A stretch of DNA of 64,000 nucleotides, taken from positions 20,460,001 to 20,524,000 of the forward strand of contig OU612073.1 in NCBI GenBank assembly GCA_914767715.1, given 5' to 3'. Under the pieces are notes generated by a model, which did not search any database, was not told where the DNA came from, and saw only the letters and a list, made by a program, of their open reading frames with translations. This DNA comes from Membranipora membranacea. Lineage: Eukaryota; Bryozoa; Gymnolaemata; Cheilostomatida; Membraniporidae. Made by a program: the position numbers and the translations under genes. Shown here one piece after another: positions 1 to 12,286 of the stretch (the first letter of the stretch is position 1; each line of letters begins with the position of its first letter).

Positions 1-1944
1 GAAGTTTGTTCAAGCTACTCCGATTACACTGAGTAAACTTATAACGGAATACTTGCCAATAATATGAGGTGACAGTTTCTCCTTTTAGAGAACCACTACT
101 ATTTAGCTAAGGTTTTTTGCCATCAATTCAGATTTTATTTTTGTTTGAAAATGTGGTAAATCTGGTCATTTTCCCTCTGAAAAATCAAGCATAACAGTAT
201 CATTTAGAGCGAACGTACATAAATTTTAGCTTTAGGTGCCAATATGAGGAAGTTGTACGCAATAACTGTTGCAGATCCAATCCATAAAAAAATCCTATTT
301 GAATCAGTATTTTTTATCCGGAACTAAAATTTCTTAATTTACAAAAGTGAGTACCAAGTGCAATAAATAACTGTGTGTAACATATTTACACACACAAATT
401 ACATACCTGTGTATCATACCTAAACATTGAAAACAACAAATTACAAGAACAAAAGAGGTGAAAAAATGGAACATTCATAAATGAAGCACTATCAAATAAA
501 ACTGACCACCAGACTATCATGTCCATGACAATAGAACGACGATTAAGTTAGCCTAATGTTTGAGGTTCAACCAGGGTCCTACTCTAGTCTGAGGTTTGAT
601 GCTACAACAAATAACCATGAGAGTGCTGCTCACTCTTTTTCCATCTGTGGTAACAGTCACCTACCACTACCAACCATTGATGTCCACTCTTCTTCACCCA
701 ACCACCAAAGTTCAGTAGAGGAAAGACATCTGTGACTGTTGTGGTGCGTTAAGGAGTGGCGGTACTATCACCCCTCGGTTGTGGTGAACATTGACATCAT
801 TTATTTAGCTTACAAAAACCTATGACAAAACCCTACAAAGACATAGTAGTAAGTAATGTGTTGTATTGAACAATGGCCAAGTACTCACAGTTCGACAAGT
901 TCTCAGTTATCACAATAATCTCTTTGGAGTTGCCCAGCATGATAGAAAGGGAAGGCAATCCCTTTTTACATAATTATAGTTGGAATACAATACGAGCTCA
1001 TTTAGTCTCTCTTTAAGCACCATATGCCATACCCAACATCTACATCACAGTTCTGGACTATTGGTCGGGGAAGTCAATTCGCCTGATAGTGTTGAAACGA
1101 GAGGAAAGCTTAGGTCATGGTTGTTTCCATATTTCCCATTTTTCAGTTTAGGTGGCTGGTCTCAACGTAACCTATTTACCACAAGAAAAAAAATTGTGAG
1201 AGCGATGAGATATAAAAAAAATGAACTCTGGACAACTACTTACAATAAATATGCTGTAACTATCATATAGGTATAAATTCTTATATTTTTGGACTCAACC
1301 CTCGAATGGTTGTGAGTAATATTAAGTGAACCAAGGTTATATAAATATCCCATTTCCATATTATTATCTAGTTCATGCATAGACTAAGAATTAGTTTTTC
1401 GTTTTTTTTATTCATGCAACTTAGTTATTCTTCTAGTCGGTTACTATCGATGAATTTTCTATGCTGTGGAGGCCTGCTTAGGTGCTCAGTTCGGTGGGAA
1501 TTGTGGTTCAATAGTCATTGTAATGAGTCAAATTTCTATGACCCTCAAACAACAATCAAATTAGATAGCACTGTTCACAAAAACCAGAATTTAAAAAAAA
1601 TTAATAAGCTATTAGCATTTTTTCTCTCACATAATGTAATTATGTGATAATAATAAGTCTATCGACTCACAATTGACTCAGTGTCATCAAATATCACAGT
1701 GGTAAGATGTGGACGGAACAATAGAAAACCTTCAAAAAAATTACAAATGATCATTGATGTGAATTATCTCAACAATAATTATGGTTAAGAGCCCAATATA
1801 ATACATTTCAAACTTTTCATTCTCTGTCATTAAACAGGAAGTTGAACAGCTTTATAGAAAAAAAAGTTGTCATACACAGCTATATACTTCCTATTCTAGC
1901 CAAAAGTAATGGCCTTGTTTTTAAAATAATGTTCATTACTCATT
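1..1944. other. intergenic, no gene recognised
   Basis: This AT-rich stretch lies downstream of the last exon of gene A. Short open frames occur on both strands, but none shows a recognisable domain or a convincing splice-site pair. A more GC-rich patch near 600-790 has no clear repeat structure that I could define. The 3' UTR of gene A should fall in the right part of this interval. Confidence 0.5.
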
Positions 1945-4900
1945 TCATGTTTGAGTTGATTGAAGTCTCTCTCCGGCAGACATGGGTATGTTATTATCAG
2001 TCTGTACAATATGATTTCTTTGTTTAGAGCCACTGGCAGTGTTGGCAGGTGCATCTGATCTCGTCGTGTTCTCTCTGTCATTTCTTATAGACATATATCT
2101 CTGTAATAGCTGATTAGGATTGTGTATACTCTGACCCAAGTCAAACAGGTTTATCACAGACATTTTCTGTAAAACAGCGAGAAATAAACCAAATAAGGCT
2201 AAGAGCAAGGGTTACAATCTAAGGAACAAGAGAAGACTTTAATCTCAATTTAATCAGCTGTGTTCCATCACAAGCTTCAAGGTCATCATCATGAGTGTTT
2301 GTAACCTGTTAAGGAGGCATTCACAACTCGATCTGGTCGGAACTTCGACCAAGGTAAATCTACTTCTCAACTCATAAGGCTTGAGCATTGCAAAAAATAA
2401 GGTAGGGGCTGTCTATCAAAGGATGATCGTCTTTAGGAGACGCAACTTCGACAGACAAATATACATCAGGCAAAACAATCATAAGAACTGGGAGTCCCAA
2501 ACTCCTTGGTGTGAATGGAGTATAGTCCCATATCAGGGATTTTGACATATTATAGACTATTCTGAAGTTACTTACATTTTTGAGTGGAGGTAGGTTCATC
2601 ATTGAGGGAGGCTGTGTAAGCCTTAGTCCGGATGTACCGGTAGGATGGAAGTACTGATTCACTCTGGGGTTATAGACATTATTCCCTGTGTTAGGATTGT
2701 ATAACGAAGGCAAAGTTACATCTGGAAAGAAATTGAAGCATAAATACAACATGAGAAACTGTTATCAAAACTGGGAATGTCTTTCAAGCCAAACGTCTCA
2801 ACAAATATGTTAAAAAATATTGGTTAACCTCGCAAGTTCTAGCCGGGTCTGAAGACTGAGAAATAGGGGTATCGGCACCGCTGGTCACCCCTGATTCCCT
2901 TGTCTTTCCCGATCCAATACTAATATTCAGCTTTCAAATGCTCCAAAATTTACTCACTCTACGATTAATGACTGAACGATCGGTGATACATATGAAAAGC
3001 TGAAAAGGCTGTTGTAAATATTTACCTTTAAGGGCATCGACCACATCAGTAGATTGTCCTCTGAAGGCTTTATTCTGGAATGCCAGCTTCTTCTCGATAT
3101 TCTCACTCTCCTCTCTCCTGACCTGCTCAGATACAGCTCGCCTGTTAAACTCGGACTCCTCCTGGAACATCTCCAGCCTCTCAAAGAACTAAAACAAGAC
3201 ATTTTATTTAGGGACATGTGAGAACACAGATGTTTTCACTCCGAGCAATTAGACTGACACACATGAACCTTGACCTATGATATAACCAGAAATAATTTAA
3301 ACAGCTTCATTCTAGCAACATGTGTAATTTATCAATTAACCAAAAACTTTGTCTCTTAAAGAAGAGATAGACAAATCACTTAAACATTGTCAAATGTATG
3401 TAAATTGTAATAAGTATTGTTAATATGACATAAACATAAATATGGTATAGGTAATTATTATGATTGTCATATATTGATTGTGGATTTGAATAATTATAGA
3501 GTAGCTCACATCATCAGGTAGTGTTTCTCCCCACTTCGGTAACCTTTGTGACTTCGGCACCTTCTTTGTCTCTCTTTTTTCTCTGCAAATTTGAAATAAA
3601 ATGGTAGGATTATATCATTCTCTGTTAAGAAGTTTCCATGTCATCCACTCAATGATGTCTAGTACAAGTCTTGATCACTTAACATTTACAAAAAATATAT
3701 TGTTTCCTCGATGAAACTTGACCAACACTACTATTCACGCATTCATTCTGGTCATCTTTCTAGGTAGATGATTAACTTACCTCTTGAATACAAACTGTCT
3801 GGGTTTGTCTCCCTCGACTGGTAATTGATCCATCTCAGCAGGAGTTCGTTCTCTTCTAACCTGAGCTTGTAAAGCTCCATTCAACCTCTGTATCTCCTCA
3901 TGCATCATCAGCATCTTCTGTCTGTTGTCATGAAAATGGAATTGTTTGAAGGAAGGATCATGGAAGAATGAAATTTTCAATTTTCAATGAAGGATGAGTT
4001 GAAGGAAGGATCAAGAAAGTCATTGGCGAGGTTATTGAGTGCGTATCAACAGTGACAGTCCACATGCGTTGTTATGAGGATCCCAAACAAACTTTGTGGT
4101 CTAAGGAGCATAAGGACCCATCTCACCATGTTGCAACAATAAGCTATCATATAAACGGATCATCTCATCAAAATTTGTTGACTAATTCAAAACTGCTCAG
4201 AAGTCCATAACTGTAATTTCTATGAGTGGAAACCTGCACCGACTTACTCATAACCCTGCTGCATGGAGTCCATGTCTCGCTGGTGTGAGTCAAGTATAGC
4301 CTCTAATTCTTCACTGGGTATAGCATCATCAACTGATGATTTACCACGGGATGGTGGTGGGGTGCCCCTTATTGTCATAGGACTGCCTGCTTTGTCACGT
4401 GTTTCAGGGAACAAGGTCTCCTTAGTGTGCTCCAGAATATCGACTCCAATTTCATCTATGATCAAGTCCCTCAGAGTACACGTGCCTGCAATATTCAAAC
4501 ACACACAAGTCAAGGATGGTCTGCTTGATCCATTGTAGCTTTTACAGTGTTGCTTAGCTATCTAGTATGGATATCTACAATATGCAACTTATTTTCAAGG
4601 CCAAAGGTACGCTTTAAAAGTGAGACACAAATATAGATACATGATTCGCCCACCTATGGCTCTATTGAGTTTCTTTGGTCTGTAAATCTTCTTATAATAG
4701 AAGAAGAGAGGTACAGAGCCCGCAGCCTGGATTTCTGCACCAGCTCTACCTCCACCCAATGGATAGATAGGGAATGATACGGGTAGGGGCTCAGCGAGTT
4801 GTAGTTCTGAGTCTACGACAGAATTAGCTGTATACATCATACTATCCTGTAGACTGAGCTCCATGTTGTTATCAGTAGAGAAGGGTAACTCAAATATCTC

Positions 4901-7900
4901 GGGCATCTCCTACAATCACACAAACAGACAGACACACTGGTCTCATCATCTCTACAATAAACTATACGACAGCATCACTGTATGCCAGGCTGGTATAATA
5001 TTGGAATTAAGTTGCTTGTTATAGAAAAGAAGACCTCAGTCCTCAGATCGAGTCGTGTTGGTAGCATCATTTAGGATCCATACATGGGCTTGGGGCTAGC
5101 CTATAAAGGCACACAAAACGGTCTCTATGTTATGTTATCTTGTGGTGAAATGATCATGCAGTCTATAGACTATCACGTGATGTTAATATGACTCTGAGTT
5201 TACCAGAGAAGTATCATATATTATTGACTCACACAGCCCTCTATGTCCTCTACTTCTATGGTAGACATGCCAACTATCTCCTCATCATCTCCGACGTGTA
5301 CAGAGACTGTGAGTGATTCTAAGGTAGGGGGTATCTCTCTACGCCCTATCATTTTCACGGGTAGCTTGAACCTCAATTCTGAAAATCTGTAACAGGATGT
5401 AGAAAGTTAGCACATGTATTATTGTGTTTTTCACTGCATTAATTTGTTTTTTGCAAACTACCAGCACCCATTTGACCCTGAGAACTACACTAAAAGCTGA
5501 GTTTGTGTCGCTTTTTCCAGGTCTACTCAACCAAGAGTGTGTGAGAGATCGCTGGTCCTAGTTCTGATCATGTGGCACATCAATAGTGACAACGGGTCAG
5601 GTTAGATTTTTATTCTTATGGGTTTAAGGCCATGTGAGCCCACAAAGATATACCACCAATTGCACTCTAGATAACTATAACAGTCGGTAGAATAGACTTA
5701 GACCACCCATGCTGTTACAAACCACAAATGGGTCTAAACATTCTATAACTCATATTCGCTCAGAAATACTGCACAGTGTAAATGTCTAAGAAGACAAAAA
5801 TGAAGGAGATGAAAAGCTGATAACACGAATATGAAATTTTTATCCAAAGCTATAAAATAATAAAGTTTGAACAAAAAGAGAACCATAACATTGAAAGCAT
5901 AAAGAACACAGTTCTATAAATCGACACAAAGTCATAAATAATCGCCAACGATGAATAACCAAAGGCTGCTTCTTGTTTTCATATTTCCTAAACCCCACAG
6001 CCCACAACTCCAGACTTTGATGTTTAAAAATCTCTTAAATATCTGATGGCCTATTCATTACTTAGGCGTGCAGTTGAAATAGTGCAGTCCAGCATAAGTA
6101 ATTGTGACATGAAAAAATAGAAAATAAAAAGCAAAGCTGGTAGCGTCCACCGAGCCTATTTTGTTAGTACCTGCGCATTAGACAAGCCTAGAAAAGCTAC
6201 AAATACGAGACAAATCAACATGACATCAGATAAGTACATAGAGCATACATCAACTATAATACTGGGAACGAAAAATTACACTGGATCTGAAGGAAACCGT
6301 ATCTGGCTGTATGAAACAAGAAAGAGCTTAATATATGGGGTGTAATTACAGGTATAACAACAGTTGAAGAAATATAGATCGTTTTTGAGTTCAGTCTTCA
6401 TTTTAATGCACATAGTTCAGATTTACTGATGTTGGTAATTGGATTATTTGCTCTCTGGCCACTACCCACAACAGTCACAATACAACTTACTTCACTGGAA
6501 CTGGTATTTCTGGTTCGGGTGGTGGAGGAGGAGCCCCTTTTCTCTTTGGACCCTTAGGCTTGGGTGGTGGAGCGTCTGCAACCTGTTGTGCAATCTGTAA
6601 CAATGATGATAAGGCATCAAGAATTGAATATAGCGTTAGGAGATTCAGTGTATGTTGATCATTGAAAACTAGAACACTTTAATGAGAGTTGTTTACTCAA
6701 TATTTGTGAGTGGAGATCTCATTTATTATTTTTGATTTTTTTGAACTCGCTAGCAGGAATGGTTAAAGAGGCCTTAACATGTAACTCTACACCTTGATTA
6801 ATTGTTTCTCACTGAACATGCACTGCAACTCGATAAAAAAATCAGATCGCTGCACTTTATAACTCCTAATTTGTGGAGTGCAGGAATTCTTATTTTTGAA
6901 AGCTATTGATTGCATCAACGAGACTTTGGACATGATGTCAAAAATTATGATCATCTTATGCAGAATCTCTCTGCCACTGATCTCTCACCTCCTCATCAGT
7001 GAAGTCGAGCCTGGATGTTTTCTCATACTGTGTTCCATGTGTGATCGAGCACTTGACATTCCTGCCCTCTACACCTTTAGGACAATAACATCTCACGTGC
7101 AGGATAATGTCATAATCAGGTGGGATAGTTGTCATACCACAATCAGATACTTCTGGTTTGGGTGGCTCCAATGTTGTTACCACCTGCTAATAGTAATTCA
7201 AGATTTTTTATGTTGTCTCAAATAAAACGAACAAAATAACACTCTCTGGTTTTACTTTAGATCACATGTATATTTGGTGCTGTATAATACACCGGGACAC
7301 TGGGTCATGTAGTGTATATTGGGTAAATGGCTTACTTGCATTGAGAATCCAGACTGCAGGGTCTCTCTAATAGATTCTTCTGAATCCGATCCTTCAGAGA
7401 ACCTCTCCCCCGCACTCTGTTAAACAAATACAATATTCTATGATTGATGATTGTTGAAATTTAAATTAAATGAAATTAAGAGAAATACTAAACAGCGTTG
7501 TTAGGAGTCGGAAGGTGCTCAGTTGGATGCAGCGCCTGGCCTTTAAAATTCAACTTTCTCTCAGTTTCAGGCAGTTAAGGCACACCTCGGAGACAGTGGG
7601 CCTCACACCACTTGTACATCAACATCTATGTGCCAAAGATCCTGGGTTCAACCTGCCTGAGACTGAGAGCAAACTGATGAATTCATTGGAATATCACCTC
7701 TAAAGCTCCATACACTTGGCTATTCATCTGATTTTAACCAACATGGTTTTTAAACCTACATTGTTCTTACTATTTTCAGGGTTATTTCAGATTATTCAGC
7801 ACTCAGCGTTCTTTCAGAAACATAAAAATTAAAATAGAGAGAAGAGTTCTATACAACTGTAAAAAGCAGAATCCAACACCAAGGTAGATGTGAAGTTGAG

Positions 7901-10900
7901 TGTACTGAATAAACAACAATCACATCATAGTTTACAAGACTGGTAGAACGAGAACAGGCAACACACATACACAGAGATTAAACCAATGTAAAAGTCCGAG
8001 AGCCAAGACAGAAGGCAAACACAAATAAGAGCTGACGCCGAGAAATACAGCGGCAAGTTCTCATGCTTTCTTTTCACTGTGTCCAAATTAACCAGAGAAG
8101 CTATAACAAGTCTCACATTGTATAGATAAGAAAACATGAGGGATGACTACTTAAATTCTTACCAACACAGATAGACTTGTGCTTGGTGCTGAGCCAGAAG
8201 CAAATGATTTCTCATTTGAAAACTTGGCTATGAACTTAGCTATTCGCTGTACAAATTATTAATATAGACAGGTTAGATTATCAAGTTAGTTAGTGTCAGT
8301 AATAGTACGCAAAATAAATTAAGGTGAGGATAACAAATATGAAAGCTGAAAAATTCTCAAAACAAGCCAAGTCAAAACTGGTATACACATGTCATGGACC
8401 CTATCAAACTTAGGTAATCTAATTTGGATTGTCATTCAATTGGCAGAGAGTTATCATCTCTTAAAGATAGAAAGCACAACTCCCTTGAGTATTGAGACAG
8501 TTTGCTGTCTGCTGGCTGCTGGTGGCCATGAAATACAACATGTTTGAATATTAATTGTGCTAAACATTAATGTGATGTTTGGAAAACAATCGTGTGTGGT
8601 GTAGTGTATTAATTTCATACACATATTTGGGGCATAACAGTTATAGTAGTTAATTAGCATATAAAGACGAAGATCCTTACCTCATCATCAATATGGCTGC
8701 CCTCCTCACCTTCCTCAGCTATAGGATCCATCTGAGGAGCCACAGACTCAGTCCTCAGCTCCATTTCAGGATAAGGCTCATTTATATCTTGTTCTATCTG
8801 ATCAACATGCCGTACCAGTACATCATACCTGTAATAAGTTCAGAGAATGTACACCATTGTACATGACTACCTGATGGTCGATCAATGGATATTACCGTGA
8901 TAATGAATTCAAAAGATGTGTCGTCTATAACTAATGTATTATTACATATATAACAGTGTATACTTATATTATTAGACATATTAAATGTGTATTGTAAAAG
9001 GAAATCAAGAGATAGTATCAGTAGTCAGATTATGTTATTTCAATGTCAATGTCCAAAACAACAGATTCTCCTGAAGTAGCATTATCTTAGCGGACCAACT
9101 TTTTATCTTTTGCGGGGCCTGTGATATGGCTATCTCATATTCACTGAATTGAATGACTTATCATTTGTAATCCTAATTCTCTTACCCCTGTGTGGTTCTC
9201 TCTTTCAGCTGTTCGATAGTGTATTTCCACCTCCTCCCATGACCTTGTACACTGGTTATCTTACAGTATAACTTCTCCCAGTTTAGTATCTTACGCTCAT
9301 AAGCGATTTTCTTTGCCTGCAACATATATTTTGAATCAATATTCTGGTCTGAATTTGAAATTTTACAGACCCTCTCTAAGTGCAATAAAGAAGGGCAGAG
9401 CATTGAAAAGCGGGTTAGATTTGAGCACTTGCTCTGCTGCACCCAAGTGCAAAACATTGGAATTCAAATCCTACTGTTTTAACGCTTCACAGAAAAATAA
9501 CCTCTATCTGGCGTATTCCAAAACTGAAATTACACTTAATTTTGGCTCAGGTTTACCAAGGGCAGAGATGATGAAGAATATGATCTGTATTGGGTCAAGT
9601 AATATAGTAACCTGCTGCATACCATAGCATCTATGATGTTAAGTCTTCTTATTGCGACATCAAGCTGTCGTTTCTTTTTATGGAAATCCTCATGCAGTTT
9701 TTTGAGAGCAGCAGATTTTTCCTCCCATGGTGTAGAGAATATTCTAACCATTCTGATTAGCTCGTGTATGGGCTCCTGCATATCTGTCACACTGCAGGAG
9801 GAAATGATAGTTGATGAATTAATCATTTGGCTTTAAATCTTTAAATTTCTACTACCAATCAGTTAAATGCAAAGAACCAAATCAAGTGCAATAAGTACAA
9901 ATCATTTAGTTTCATATTTATAAGGAAGTTTAGCGCACATGCTTACCTTCTGAAAAGTTTGGAACTTGTAGTTGATAAAGAGAGTAATACAGATGGGGGA
10001 AGAAAATGTTGCAGTAACATGTCCTTGACCTCAAGAAAGTCTTTGAGGCTCTCATGAAGTAGGGCAGTCGTGTTGAGAACCCCATCACATAGCACGTCAA
10101 ACTTGTTGGGATCATCAGCTACAACTCCGGTCATAAGTTCATCTTCATCCGAGCCTGATTCCTCGTCTAGATAATCATCATTCCAGGACACTGTTTCCCT
10201 CGGACCATCACCTGGGTAAAAAGAATATCAGGTAATGAACCAATATCTAAAACTTATTAGAATCGGTACTGTCGCTTAATTATAGGTGAGCTCATTAAAG
10301 CACTCTGGGTTGTGGATAGAGTGCTGGAGATCATGGGTAGTCAACAACAACTATCATATCAAACATTTTTAAGGAAAGATTATTCTTATTTGGGAGCTGT
10401 CCGCATGAGAAGCGACAAAGTTTCTGCAGCTACCTGTTCTCATTGCTCTCTAATGTTGAAGTATACTGTTTCTATATAAGTACAAGAAATCTCAAGTGAT
10501 ATCATAATGCGTCGTCAAAATTGAAATGGCTAATAGAGTCTGAACTGTTTTTTAAATAAAATGGTATATGACCATGACGAGTTGGAATCGGACAAAGCAA
10601 GGCCTATCTAACTCTTTGATCTAACCTACAAGATCAGTTAGTCAGAATCAAGGTAGGCTATGCCTCATCTTATCGAACAATTGCTTAGAGACCAACGAAT
10701 TGCATTGATCATAGATATCATTAGTTATTCATAGTCACTCCTGCTTGCCAGGTACTACACATGATTGTTGCAGTGTTGAAGCATGGTATGGACACACCTT
10801 GAAATTATATATATAGACAGCACGAGAATTTGGAGCAGTTGTGGCCCTTAGCGTCGAAGACACCCCCATTTTACTTTTCTATCCGTTGGGCGGGAAATAA

Positions 10901-11315
10901 AAGTAATCTATGGTTTATGCAATGAAAATTCAGTAAACAAATCAATCATTTGAAACGTTGGGTTTGGAATGGATGATCCAAACCCATGGTTCAGATGATT
11001 GTGTCAGACCAGTGGGGCTCTCAACCACTGCAGACTTGCAACAACTATAGCAGGCCTGTGTGTCAAACTAACAGCCACTCTTTTCCACTCATGGCCCATG
11101 TCGTCAATAGGTGATGCTGATTTATATGTTATACCATGTTTCAAGTTATTCATTGGTTTGACTAATTTTAGTCTGTAGCAGGCCTACTACTACTAACCTA
11201 ACTACTTCAATCCATGCAAAGTAAAGTAGTAGGATGAACTCTAAACTAATTAAATTTCAACTGAAAGCTCTGGCAGACATGTCCCAACTTCTAAAAGCTC
11301 ACCTGCTCCTTCCAT
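1945..11315 (-). CDS. uncharacterised multi-exon protein (gene A)
   Basis: I do not recognise this protein. About 17 exons join in phase: 11303-11315 (MEGA start, low confidence), 9947-10211, 9612 or 9623-9791, 9186-9316, 8681-8828, 8163-8246, 7336-7416, 6989-7183, 6491-6594, 5233-5386, 4654-4909, 4248-4485, 3781-3917, 3510-3582, 3026-3188, 2576-2721 and 1945-2166. The protein is roughly 850 residues. It opens with an acidic segment (DEESGSDEDE), then has Lys/Glu-rich helical segments likely to be coiled coil (9.2-9.8 kb). A basic proline stretch follows (PPPKPKGPKRKGAPPPPPEP at about 6.5 kb), then beta-rich exons at 4.65-5.4 kb that could be a C2-like fold. The tail from about 3.9 kb has another charged helix (FFERLEMFQEESEF). 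The tiny first exon is chosen because GCAG|GTGAGC gives a strong donor in the phase needed by 9947-10211. A ciliary or centrosomal role is possible but not shown. A 15-bp direct repeat lies in the intron at 3946 and 3999. Confidence 0.6.
7498..7700 (+). repeat. tRNA-like SINE remnant (possible)
   Basis: Within an intron of gene A, GTGCTCAGTTGGATGCAGCG near 7514 resembles a pol III A box, and CCTGGGTTCAACCTG near 7641 resembles a B box. The spacing of about 110 bp is too long for a tRNA, so this is at best a rearranged or composite SINE. Confidence 0.3.
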
Positions 11316-12286
11316 GTTATTTTCTTGGATACCTAGCAGTTTAACCAATAGTTCATGAGCTGTATTAATGCAGAGTAGGAAGTGATTTTGTTGAATATAT
11401 TTTTCACTCCCAAAATGAGTATCAATATCACTAAAAATTTTTGTGTGAACATGTGCTGTTGTTATGATGTTGCTACCACGTGATACACAAAACCTAACCA
11501 AGGAGCATAACTAAGCTTGGGCTCTACACTAGAACCCAGCTTACAATGATTGGTTCATGAACTAACAACAACCGGAAACAGAAAGTACACATACAGGCAA
11601 AAAAGTTAAACTTTATGTGTTGAATGATCAACACTGGTCAAATGTAGTTCACTTTCTGTACATATGACTTGTGTAAGCCATAAACCATAATGACTGGATC
11701 CAGAAGGATGCAAAGACATGGCTCTGCCAAGCTTGAGCCCCAGCTGTGAGTGATATGCCCTATACTTAATCTTCTTATTCTAAATCAAATAGTAAATAAA
11801 TAAATCTACCCTTCTTTCTTTCTCTTTGGCCTTTTTTATTTTGCTATACCCTGAATGTGAAATCACAAAAATAATATTGAGTTGCTATGTTAGCAGTCTA
11901 CTGGCTAGGACAACTTTCTGTTCTCTCAGAAATATCAGCTATGTAGTGATGTATGTGTTATATTCATTGAGCAGATACTTGGGATCTCTTCCCATGTTAT
12001 AGTAGAAAGTTAAAAACTTAGTACTAAGGTATGAGTAAGAAAGAATAGAATACATAGAAGGAACCACAGCCAACATCAGGCCTGTTAGTGTTAATGTAAA
12101 CTTACTTCCAGTCCAGTATGTAATGATACATGAGTATCCATTGTCACAGTTTGGATGTAAAATATAGGGGCGGGAGCCATAGTTTCACTTGGCAGAGTAA
12201 TAAAGAGGAAGATTTCAGATCAGCATCTTGTTTATTTATACATAATATATATATAAATATCTAACCCTTGACATCTCTTTACACAG

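Noticed and set aside
2372-2752. 126-residue minus frame taken as a single exon
   Set aside because: Only 2576-2721 belongs to gene A; after AAAAAT|GTAAGT the frame runs into intron.
9390-9480. tRNA-like sequence in a gene A intron
   Set aside because: A GGATTTGAATTCC string resembles a B box on the minus strand, but no A box or cloverleaf could be drawn.
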